In this document: one piece after another, positions 34,625-42,061 of the stretch
Position numbering within the stretch: position 1 is the first letter of the stretch
Layout: every line of letters starts with the position of its first letter
NCBI RefSeq assembly: GCF_000233695.2
Contig: NZ_CM001488.1
Span: forward strand, 1,611,203 to 1,675,202
Length of the DNA: 64,000 bases
Direction of reading: 5' to 3'
Origin: Desulfobacter postgatei 2ac9
Lineage (GTDB): Bacteria; Desulfobacterota; Desulfobacteria; Desulfobacterales; Desulfobacteraceae
Notes under the pieces: model-generated
What the model was told of the DNA's origin: nothing
Database searches by the model: none
What the model saw: the letters and a program-made list of their open reading frames with translations, nothing else
Translations under genes and position numbers: made by a program

Positions 34625-36076
34625 CTATTGTTTCCAGAATTCAGGGACCAGAAGTATGATTACGGTATAAATTTCCAGTCGTCCTGCCAGCATACACCAG
34701 GAGAGAAGCCATTTGCCGGCCTGGGGCAGGTGTGCAAAGTTTTCCACCGGTCCCACAGTGCCGAAACCCGGTCCGATGTTGCCGATGCACGAGGCCACGG
34801 CCCCTAAAGAGGTCAATAGATCCACACCCAGTGCGGATAGAAGCGTTGTGGCCATGACAAAAATCAGAATGTATAAGGCGATAAATCCCAGGATGGAGCG
34901 CAGCAGCTCTTCGGGAATCAGGGCATTGTTCAGTTTGATATGGCTGACACTTCGGGGATGGATCAGCTTGAACAGTTCCCGGTAGCAGTATTTAATGCAG
35001 ACCATAATCCTGGCGCACTTCATGCCGCCGCCCGTGGAGCCGGCACTGGCACCGATGAACATACCAAAGAATAAAAGAACCTGGGACAACCCCGGGAATA
35101 ATTCATAATCAGCCGTGGCATAGCCTGTGGTGGTTACAATGGAAACAACCTGGAATATGGCGAACCTGAAGGCTTTGGAAAAGTTGTCATACACTGGCCC
35201 CCAGGTATTCAGTGTAATTATCAGGGTGCCCACAAGTACCGTGTACAAAAAAAAACGGCATTCAGCATCTTTCCAGAACGCAAGCCCATTGCCCCTCAAA
35301 ATCTGGTAATGCAGAGAAAAGTTGATCCCTGCAAGCAACATAAATATGGTAATTGTATAGTCAAAATAGGCGGAATCATAGTGGGCAATGGAGAGATTTT
35401 TAGGTGAAAATCCGCCGGTAGGCAGCGTGGTCAGGGCGTGGCATACCGATTCGAACAGATTCATTCCTCCGAAATAAAGGAAAAGGATGAGCAACAGCGT
35501 CATGCCTGCATAGACAATCCAGAGAATTTTGGCGGAATCAGACAAGCGGGGGGTAAGTTTGTCAGGTACCGGACTTGGCACCTCGGCTTTATACAGCTGG
35601 ATGCCGCCTACCCCGAGAAACGGCAGAATGGCCAGGGAGAGGACAATAATGCCCATGCCACCCAGCCATTGAATCAGGCTTCGCCAAAGCAAAAGACTGG
35701 GGGCTGCCCCTTCAATGTTCGTCATCACCGATGAGCCCGTGGTGGTGAATCCGGAGACGGATTCAAAAAAGGCATCTGTATACGTAGAAAAATCCGGGGC
35801 CAGAAAAAAGGGCAGGGCACCGAAAAGACCAATGCCTAGCCATCCTAATGCCACAACGGCGATGCCTTCCCTCTGGTTGATATAATCATGATTCCCGGCT
35901 TTTTTGGAAATAACGACCATAATCGCGCCCATAATTGTGGTTACGGCCATGGCCGTTAGGTGTCCTTGATGAGCCCCGTCTTTGAAAAACAGGCTGCAGC
36001 CCAAAGGCAGGGTCATGCAAAGTCCCAGTACAAAAAGAAGGACGCCGATGATCCGTATGATAAAAGGCCAGCGCAT
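34625..36076 (-). CDS. trkH: TrkH-family potassium uptake channel subunit
   Basis: A 483-residue integral membrane protein of the TrkH/KtrB family with four pore-loop repeats. Filter-like sequences are seen near TTTGSSV, LPTGGFS, TTTGYA and CIGNIGPGFG. It transports K+ driven by the Na+ or H+ gradient when bound to the TrkA NAD/ATP-binding protein. Its ATG overlaps the trkA stop by one base (36076), so the two are cotranscribed and translated together, with trkA first. It is convergent with the molybdopterin oxidoreductase gene. Confidence 0.94.
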   Translation of the reverse strand: MRWPFIIRIIGVLLFVLGLCMTLPLGCSLFFKDGAHQGHLTAMAVTTIMGAIMVVISKKAGNHDYINQREGIAVVALGWLGIGLFGALPFFLAPDFSTYTDAFFESVSGFTTTGSSVMTNIEGAAPSLLLWRSLIQWLGGMGIIVLSLAILPFLGVGGIQLYKAEVPSPVPDKLTPRLSDSAKILWIVYAGMTLLLILFLYFGGMNLFESVCHALTTLPTGGFSPKNLSIAHYDSAYFDYTITIFMLLAGINFSLHYQILRGNGLAFWKDAECRFFLYTVLVGTLIITLNTWGPVYDNFSKAFRFAIFQVVSIVTTTGYATADYELFPGLSQVLLFFGMFIGASAGSTGGGMKCARIMVCIKYCYRELFKLIHPRSVSHIKLNNALIPEELLRSILGFIALYILIFVMATTLLSALGVDLLTSLGAVASCIGNIGPGFGTVGPVENFAHLPQAGKWLLSWCMLAGRLEIYTVIILLVPEFWKQ

Positions 36077-37440
36077 CAGAAAAAACCAAGCTTTACAGTG
36101 AGCATTTTTTCAAGTTTTTTCACCGCTGCCAGGATCGCAAATAAAATAATGCGGTCCCCTGCCTCTACCCGGCTCTCTCCTGTGGGGATAATGATTTCAT
36201 CCTGGCGGATGATACAGACCAGCAGTGTCCCTTTGGGAAAGGAGATATCTTTGATAGGCCCTTTGGTGATGGTTGAGGATGCCAGGGCAACCGCTTCAAT
36301 AAATTCACCTTGTTCACCATAAATGGAAATGTCCGAAATCACATTGCCCTGGCGTATATCCTGCAAAATTGAGGAAACCGCCGATATCCTGGGACTGACC
36401 ACTTTTTCAATGCCGATGGTCGACAATAAAGGATAATAGCTTGCTTTACTGATGCGGGTGATGGTGTTGTCCACACCCATATTTTTTGCCAGAAGGGATA
36501 CAAGGATATTGGTTTCATCGTCATTGGTTACCGTGACCACCGCATCCATTTGGCTGATGTTTTCTTCCATGAACAGCTTCTGGTCTCCGCCGTCACCGTG
36601 GAGTACCACGGTTTTCGCCATTTTCATGGAAAGATCGTTGCACCGGTCTATACTGGACTCAACAATTTTGACTTGAATATTGTCCTGCTCAAGGGACTGG
36701 CTAAGTTTGAAACCGATGCGTCCGCCACCCACGATAAGTACTTTTTTGACTGGTCTGACCGTTACCCCTAAAAGCTCCAGGGTTTTTTCAAGTTTTTCTG
36801 TGTCACATACAAAATAGATCAGGTCCCCTGCCATGGACCTGTCTTTGCCCCTGGGCACAATGACTTTATTGTTCCGGATGATGGCGGCGAGCAAAGGGCG
36901 TTCATGACCAAAAATATGGTGAAAATCGGATAGTTCCATTCCGGCTATGGGGGATGTTTCTGACAGCCGTATACCCACATATTTGACACGACCGTTAACG
37001 AATTCGCCTTTATCCACGGCTCCTGGAATGGTCATCAGTTTTCTGATGGTTTTGACAACCTCGGCTTCGGGGTTGATGATGTTGTCAATGTGCGGGGGTT
37101 CATTTTTAAGGCTGGCATGAAAAGGGATAAAGCCTTCATTGCGCAAACGGACCAGTTTTCTGGTCATGGGCGAAATCTGGTTGGCGATCAGGCAGGATAC
37201 GATATTGATTTCATCACTGTCTGTGACGGCCAGAAGAATATCCGCTTCAACAACTCCGGCCTCCCGCAGGGTATCGGGGTTGCTGCCCGATCCAGTTACG
37301 ACCTTGACATCGAGGTCTTCAGCAATCTTTCTGGTGGCATGTGCGTCCACATCAACCACCACAACATTCTTGCTTTCAAGGGCCAATCGGCTGGCAATGT
37401 TGTAACCCACGGCCCCGGCACCGACTATTATTATTTTCAA
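36076..37440 (-). CDS. trkA: Trk potassium uptake regulatory subunit TrkA
   Basis: A 454-residue cytoplasmic protein with two RCK units, each an NAD-binding RCK_N domain (MKIIIVGAGAVGYNIA at the start, VLIVGGGRIGFKLSQ near 235) plus an RCK_C domain. It gates the TrkH channel according to nucleotide state. The start is a TTG at 37440 with AGGAG 7 bp before it; no better ATG is available. It follows the DASS transporter gene with a hairpin and a small dyad in the 177-bp gap, so it probably has its own promoter. Confidence 0.94.
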   Translation of the reverse strand: MKIIIVGAGAVGYNIASRLALESKNVVVVDVDAHATRKIAEDLDVKVVTGSGSNPDTLREAGVVEADILLAVTDSDEINIVSCLIANQISPMTRKLVRLRNEGFIPFHASLKNEPPHIDNIINPEAEVVKTIRKLMTIPGAVDKGEFVNGRVKYVGIRLSETSPIAGMELSDFHHIFGHERPLLAAIIRNNKVIVPRGKDRSMAGDLIYFVCDTEKLEKTLELLGVTVRPVKKVLIVGGGRIGFKLSQSLEQDNIQVKIVESSIDRCNDLSMKMAKTVVLHGDGGDQKLFMEENISQMDAVVTVTNDDETNILVSLLAKNMGVDNTITRISKASYYPLLSTIGIEKVVSPRISAVSSILQDIRQGNVISDISIYGEQGEFIEAVALASSTITKGPIKDISFPKGTLLVCIIRQDEIIIPTGESRVEAGDRIILFAILAAVKKLEKMLTVKLGFF

Positions 37441-37506
37441 ATGAAAACTCCTGGTTGAATATCAAGAATTTAGATTGCCTTGTCATTAGGGGTTTTTTTA
37501 CTATAT

Positions 37507-37524
37507 TTGACAAGGGTTTGTCAA
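37507..37524. promoter_or_regulatory. Dyad TTGACAA-N4-TTGTCAA upstream of trkA
   Basis: A perfect 7-bp inverted repeat with a 4-bp centre, about 67 bp before the trkA start. It could be an operator; one arm resembles a -35 box but no -10 box lies at the right distance. Confidence 0.35.
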
Positions 37525-37546
37525 TATAGGCCACCCCGGCAGACGG

Positions 37547-37586
37547 CAAAGCCCCGGCTCATCATGGAAGATAAACCGGGGCTTTG
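37547..37586 (-). terminator. GC-rich hairpin after the DASS transporter gene
   Basis: Perfect arms CAAAGCCCCGG (37547-37557) and CCGGGGCTTTG (37576-37586) with an 18-base loop, 31 bp after the transporter stop. No T-run follows on the minus strand, so termination may be partial or need Rho. Confidence 0.6.
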
Positions 37587-37617
37587 AATTGTTTTTCATA
37601 TTGTTAAAATTGTTTTT

Positions 37618-39087
37618 TTACATCGTAGTGATGGGCATCCCCATGAGTTTCCACAGGAATACGGATAATGCGACAACTATCATCAACCCGATGGATGCCG
37701 GAATGCCGTACATGAAAAATTCACCGGGGGTAAACTGTTTGGAGTCGTAGGCTATGGCGTTGGGGGCTGCGCCCACGAGTAAAAGGAAGGGCATGCCGGC
37801 GGTAACAAGGGATGCAAACAGGATTACTTCAGGTGCCACATGCAGGTAAGGGGCAATAACCAGTGCAACGGGCAGGGATATGGCAATGGCTGCCACGTTC
37901 ATAATGAAGTTGGTCATGATCATGACAAAAAATGCAATGCTTAGAATGAACACAAAGTAATTGGCTTTCTGGAACAAGGTCAACCAGTTGATGGCAAGCC
38001 ATTCTGCAGCCCCTGTTTCCCACAGGCAGAAGCCGATACTCATGGCACCGCCGAACAACAGGATGATATTCCAGGGAATCGCCTCAAGGTCTTGAATGTT
38101 AAGGATGTTGAAGATAAAGAATAAAACCGTTGCCACAAGCATGATCGCGTTTTTGTCAAGGTTGGATATGGCAGGGATGAATTGTTTTATGGACATGATG
38201 GCGATGGCGGTAAAAATGATGGTTGCTGCCAAAATTTCCTGTTTTGTAATGCCACCCATGGCTTTTCCCAGCATTTTGGCCTTTTCTCTGAGGCCCGGGA
38301 TGGTTTTTTTCTCAGGCTTGCATACGATCATGAAAAAGCCCCAGAGAAGAAAGGTCATAGCCCAGCCCACAGGCGCCATATAGTAGGTCAGCTCGAAAAA
38401 GGAGATTTCCGTTCCAACGATATCTTTGAAAAATCCAATGGCCACGGCACCGCGAGCAGCGCCCAGAAGCGTGATAATGGAGCCGGCACCTGCAATAAAC
38501 GCCATGCCGATGAACAGGCCTTTACCGAATTTGGTGGGGCCGGGCTCATCCGTATACATCCCGTAGATGGTCATCAAGAGCGGAAACATGGTGGCTGCCA
38601 CAGCCGTATGGGCCATAATATGGGTCAATGCGGCAGTGACCACAAAACAGCCCAGATATATCATGCTGGTTTTTTCCCCTACAACGGCCAGCATTTTGTA
38701 GGCCAGACGTTTGGTCAGCCCCGTTTTTGTGAACACCATGCCGATGACCAGGGATCCGAAAATAAACAGGACGGACGGGTCCATGAAGTCCTTGAGGGCT
38801 TCCTTGGCGGTACGGACCATAAAGAGTACCTGGAGGGCACCTATAGCCAGACTGGTCACACCAATGGGTAAAACCTCAAATACCCACCAGGTGCCGGCCA
38901 GAAGAAAGATGGCAAGTGCGCCTTTGCCCTGGGCGCTTAGTATAAAATGTTTTCCGGCAGGATCCACGGCGTCGGGCCACGCCGGAGAAAAATTGACAAT
39001 AGCGAACAGAGTCAGGCCGATCAGCATGAACAGTGTTCTTTTCCAGTCCAGTTGCGATTTTTGTGTATCTGCAATTTCAGTGCTCAT
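37618..39087 (-). CDS. DASS/SLC13-family sodium:anion symporter
   Basis: A 489-residue transporter with about 12-13 membrane segments. Family members take up sulfate or di- and tricarboxylates with Na+. The first re-entrant hairpin motif reads AHTAVAATMFPLL in place of the usual SNTAT-type sequence; the second reads GAAPNAIAYDSKQFTPGEFF, a recognisable anion/Na+ site. The substrate is open: sulfate would suit a sulfate reducer, succinate or fumarate equally so. It is 93 bp downstream of the kinase-like/BON gene, and both probably depend on the sigma-54 promoter at 40120-40135. Confidence 0.88.
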   Translation of the reverse strand: MSTEIADTQKSQLDWKRTLFMLIGLTLFAIVNFSPAWPDAVDPAGKHFILSAQGKGALAIFLLAGTWWVFEVLPIGVTSLAIGALQVLFMVRTAKEALKDFMDPSVLFIFGSLVIGMVFTKTGLTKRLAYKMLAVVGEKTSMIYLGCFVVTAALTHIMAHTAVAATMFPLLMTIYGMYTDEPGPTKFGKGLFIGMAFIAGAGSIITLLGAARGAVAIGFFKDIVGTEISFFELTYYMAPVGWAMTFLLWGFFMIVCKPEKKTIPGLREKAKMLGKAMGGITKQEILAATIIFTAIAIMSIKQFIPAISNLDKNAIMLVATVLFFIFNILNIQDLEAIPWNIILLFGGAMSIGFCLWETGAAEWLAINWLTLFQKANYFVFILSIAFFVMIMTNFIMNVAAIAISLPVALVIAPYLHVAPEVILFASLVTAGMPFLLLVGAAPNAIAYDSKQFTPGEFFMYGIPASIGLMIVVALSVFLWKLMGMPITTM

Positions 39088-39180
39088 TTGGGTCCCTCTC
39101 TCCTTTAGGTTAATGAATCATTGCTTCATTTAAATTTTGTTTTTATAAGTATTTTTTATAGTTTTCAACGCTTTGTTTTA

Positions 39181-40062
39181 TCAAGTTTTTCGTCTGAACG
39201 GAGCGGTCAAGTCCCAATTGGGAACGATGCCGCCTTTGTAGAAGTTCGGACCTATTTTCGTTTTAACGGATTTTACGCCCGGCACCTCACGAGCAAGATC
39301 CATGATTTCTTTTTGTGCCCGGGCCAGGTTCATCACTTTTCTATCAAGAGTAACCAGCACATGGCCCGAATCAGATTCAATAATCAGGTGGTGTCCAAGG
39401 CCGGCTAGGGCTGCATCAACCCTGGCACTGATATTAAAATCAAGAGCATGCATTATTTTATCGGCATTTTTGGTTGAGCTTGCGATATCTGATCGTATTT
39501 TTTCAAGGGCCTGGTTAACCGCTTCTATGGTCATGTCATGTGCTGCAGCATCAACTTTTTCCCATTCCAGAGCCATATTATGCCGTGCGGGGTCCCACAG
39601 GGAGTCTAAATTTAACTGGGCGGCAAAGCGCTCTTCCCTGTGATCGGACCGAGCGATGGCATTGGTGGCGGCCTGGCTGGATAAATGGTCTATATTCATG
39701 GCTCTTTGCCTGCGCACCTGCATGGGGGTTGCCGACATGATTCTGTAAATGCCGGAAACAGATGCGGGTATCAGGTGGGATAAAATACCCGAAAACAGGC
39801 AGGGACCATTTAAGATATTCTGGGATATCTGTACCTTCAGTGCGGCAAGGCATTTTTTTCTGTCGTGGGTAAAATTGTCAAAAGGAATTTGTCTGCACTG
39901 GATGGACTTGAAAATAAGGTCTGTTTTTAGATCATATGCCTGGCCGGTTTGTTCAATCAATACCGGATCTTCGTATACGGTGCATTGATATAGGGCAGAT
40001 AGGGCGTCAATAACTCGGTAGGGGGAGGCGTATATACCGCATGTAATGGCAATCTGGGTCAT
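39181..40062 (-). CDS. Cytidylate-kinase-like protein with C-terminal BON-like domain
   Basis: A 293-residue cytoplasmic protein. Residues about 1-200 follow the pattern of the cytidylate-kinase-like family of Desulfobacterota (start AITCGIYASPYRV, then IYRIMSATPMQVRRQRAM and an LDSLWDP segment), but the Walker A glycine-lysine-serine/threonine is missing, so ATP-dependent kinase activity is doubtful. Residues about 220-280 resemble a BON domain (VDAALAGLGHHLIIESDSGHVLVTL, ending VPGVKSVKTKIG), usually a ligand- or membrane-binding module. It is the first gene behind the sigma-54 promoter and precedes the DASS transporter, suggesting a sensor or regulator of transport (inference). Confidence 0.68.
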   Translation of the reverse strand: MTQIAITCGIYASPYRVIDALSALYQCTVYEDPVLIEQTGQAYDLKTDLIFKSIQCRQIPFDNFTHDRKKCLAALKVQISQNILNGPCLFSGILSHLIPASVSGIYRIMSATPMQVRRQRAMNIDHLSSQAATNAIARSDHREERFAAQLNLDSLWDPARHNMALEWEKVDAAAHDMTIEAVNQALEKIRSDIASSTKNADKIMHALDFNISARVDAALAGLGHHLIIESDSGHVLVTLDRKVMNLARAQKEIMDLAREVPGVKSVKTKIGPNFYKGGIVPNWDLTAPFRRKT

Positions 40063-40119
40063 GTTCTCTAATCTGCTCAGCCAGGGTTCGGGTTATCAAT
40101 TAAAGTCAGGACCACAATT

Positions 40120-40135
40120 AGCAAGGACTGTGCCA
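40120..40135 (-). promoter_or_regulatory. Sigma-54 (-24/-12) promoter for the kinase-BON/DASS operon
   Basis: The minus strand reads TGGCACAGTCCTTGCT, a perfect match to TGGCAC-N5-TTGCW. It lies 58 bp before the start at 40062, giving a leader of about 45 bases. The sigma-54 activator is encoded about 0.5 kb upstream on the same strand. Upstream of the promoter the DNA is A/T-rich, and AAAACGTTTT at 40233-40242 is a possible activator site about 100 bp away. Confidence 0.9.
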
Positions 40136-40232
40136 TGTTTTAAATTTTATTGTAAAACAAATAGTTAGGTTTTTATAAATAAAGAAAAGATTTAAATTAA
40201 AACAATATGAAACAAAATGAAAAACACATTTT

Positions 40233-40242
40233 AAAACGTTTT
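40233..40242. promoter_or_regulatory. Possible enhancer site AAAACGTTTT
   Basis: A 10-bp palindrome about 100 bp upstream of the sigma-54 promoter, followed by GAGACGTT, which repeats the ACGTT half. Enhancer-binding proteins bind at such distances; only position and symmetry support it. Confidence 0.3.
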
Positions 40243-40248
40243 GAGACG

Positions 40249-40611
40249 TTATATAAAATTGCCCTCAACCATGCGGGTGAAAAGGATATCACCCGGGTTC
40301 AGCGTCTGGGTTTGCCATCGTTTAAAGGCAGAGGCCCAAGCGCCGGAAACCCCGTCAAAAACCTTAATTTTTTTCCATTTTAGAAATTCATAATATTCAT
40401 CTTCAATGGCACCACAGATGAGCGTGTTGATATCCTGGGCCAGAAGGGTATGACACAGTTCATCCGAGGATGACCTGGGCAGCACAATAATTTTTTTGTC
40501 CTGGATATCGGAATCGTTTACTGTTGTCAGAATGATGACTTCAGTGGTCAGGTCAAACCTGGGTACAATCTCTTCACCAAGTATTGGGATGGCAATTTTA
40601 TGCAGTGTCAT
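40249..40611 (-). CDS. NifX/NifB-type (dinitrogenase cofactor-like domain) protein
   Basis: A 120-residue protein of the family with PF02579-type folds (IAIPILGEEIVPRFD at the start, LICGAIEDEYYEFLK in the middle). Family members bind iron-molybdenum or iron-sulfur precursors, and many in anaerobes have unknown roles outside nitrogen fixation. No nif genes are nearby. It lies 4 bp after the sigma-54 activator gene and is cotranscribed with it, which suggests it modulates or is sensed with that activator. It ends 113 bp before the sigma-54 promoter. Confidence 0.8.
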   Translation of the reverse strand: MTLHKIAIPILGEEIVPRFDLTTEVIILTTVNDSDIQDKKIIVLPRSSSDELCHTLLAQDINTLICGAIEDEYYEFLKWKKIKVFDGVSGAWASAFKRWQTQTLNPGDILFTRMVEGNFI

Positions 40612-40615
40612 CGTT

Positions 40616-42040
40616 CTATTCTATCTGAAATTCCTTAATTTTCCGCCATAGTGTACTGCGACTCATGCCAAGGATTTGCGCGGCTTTATCTTTTTTGCCC
40701 CGGGAGGTTTTCAAGGCATCCATAATCATCTGCCGCTGTACCGAGGACCAGGTTTGTCCGCTTTTATCCGGTTCCGAAGGTGCAGCAGAGCTGCGCGGTT
40801 CTCTTGGTTTGGTGTCGCACAGATCCTGCGCTGCCGGTATATTTGAAACCCTTTGTACAGGTTCATGATCCAGAATATAGGCCGGCAGGTTCTCTGCTTC
40901 GATTCTGGTCCCCTGGGCCACATTCACGGCATACTCCATAATATTTTTCAGTTCCCGGATATTTCCCTCATAGGTGTAATTCAATAAAACAGCCAGGACC
41001 GGTTCCGAAAAGCCATTGATTTTTTTATTCTGTTTTTTTGTGTAGTGGTTTAGAAAATAGTCAAGCAGAAGTCGAATATCTTCACCCCGTTCACGTAAGG
41101 GGGGCAGATGCACCCTGGCTACATTCAGACGGAACAGCAGATCTTTTCTGAATTTACCTATGGATACCATATATTCGAGGTCCCGGTGGGTGGCGGCAAT
41201 AATTCTTACATTGGCATTGAATCCTTTGGTGGCACCTAACGGATAAATGATTCTGTCATCAAGAAATGTGAGCAGTTTCACCTGTAGAGGCAAGGGCAGG
41301 TCCCCGATTTCCGTTAAAAAAATAGTGCCGTTGTGAGCCAACTTGAAGCGGCCGGGTTTGTTTTCTACAGCGCCGGTGAATGCCCCTTTCATATGACCGA
41401 AAATCTCGGATTCCAAAAGAGTCTCGGGCAGTGCGCCGCAGTTGATTTTAATAAATGGACCGCCTGCGCGTTGGGATGTCTGGTGTACGGCTTCTGCCAC
41501 AAGGTCCTTGCCCGTGCCTGTCTCCCCGGTGATCAGGATGGATGCATCACTTTGGGCAAGCATGGGAAGGGTTTGAAATATTATTTCCATTTTCCGGCTT
41601 CGGCCGATGATATTGGCAAAACTGTAGGCCACATTCTTTTCAGGGTCATTGGTGGCACTGCTTCTCAAATCCTCGATGGTTTCCATATAACCTGTAAAAT
41701 GACCCTGATTATCCACGATTTGTGCGGTGGTAATCCGTACAGGCAGTTTCTGGCGGTCTGTATTAATAATATCACTGGTGCAGGATATGGACCGGTCTTT
41801 ACAGTGGGTGGCGAGGATCGGACAGTTGATGATGCATGCAGAACTGCGCAGGATATTTCTGCAGGGAATGCCCCTGGCCATATCTAGGGAAAATCCCGTG
41901 AGTGCATGAAAGTATCGGTTAAGATGAACCACTCGCAAATCTCTGTCCATCAATAGTATGCCCAAGGGAATTTCATCCAGGATGTGGGTAAAATCCAGAG
42001 GCGATCGCATTAATTGATGAATTTCAGGAAATAATTGCAT
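40616..42040 (-). CDS. PAS-domain sigma-54-dependent transcriptional activator with Fis-type HTH
   Basis: A 474-residue enhancer-binding protein. Residues about 15-130 form a PAS domain unusually rich in cysteine (Cys60, 69, 73, 80, 87). Residues about 140-375 are the AAA+ domain with Walker A GETGTGKD at 172-179 and the sigma-54-contacting GAFTGA loop at 219-224. Residues about 430-474 form a Fis-type helix-turn-helix (AAQILGMSRSTLWRKI). The cysteines suggest redox, metal or Fe-S sensing (inference). It is the likely activator of the consensus sigma-54 promoter at 40120-40135, in the same direction. Confidence 0.93.
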   Translation of the reverse strand: MQLFPEIHQLMRSPLDFTHILDEIPLGILLMDRDLRVVHLNRYFHALTGFSLDMARGIPCRNILRSSACIINCPILATHCKDRSISCTSDIINTDRQKLPVRITTAQIVDNQGHFTGYMETIEDLRSSATNDPEKNVAYSFANIIGRSRKMEIIFQTLPMLAQSDASILITGETGTGKDLVAEAVHQTSQRAGGPFIKINCGALPETLLESEIFGHMKGAFTGAVENKPGRFKLAHNGTIFLTEIGDLPLPLQVKLLTFLDDRIIYPLGATKGFNANVRIIAATHRDLEYMVSIGKFRKDLLFRLNVARVHLPPLRERGEDIRLLLDYFLNHYTKKQNKKINGFSEPVLAVLLNYTYEGNIRELKNIMEYAVNVAQGTRIEAENLPAYILDHEPVQRVSNIPAAQDLCDTKPREPRSSAAPSEPDKSGQTWSSVQRQMIMDALKTSRGKKDKAAQILGMSRSTLWRKIKEFQIE

Positions 42041-42061
42041 CCTTGAATGGGTTTCCTTTTT

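Noticed and set aside
37496..37524. Sigma-70 promoter for trkA formed by the TTGACAA dyad
   Set aside because: One arm fits a -35 box but the only -10-like sequence is 13 bp away, too close; kept only as a possible operator.
38182..38871. Antisense 229-residue open frame within the DASS transporter gene
   Set aside because: It is the reverse-strand shadow of a long conserved membrane-protein gene, its composition is not protein-like, and it has no ribosome site.
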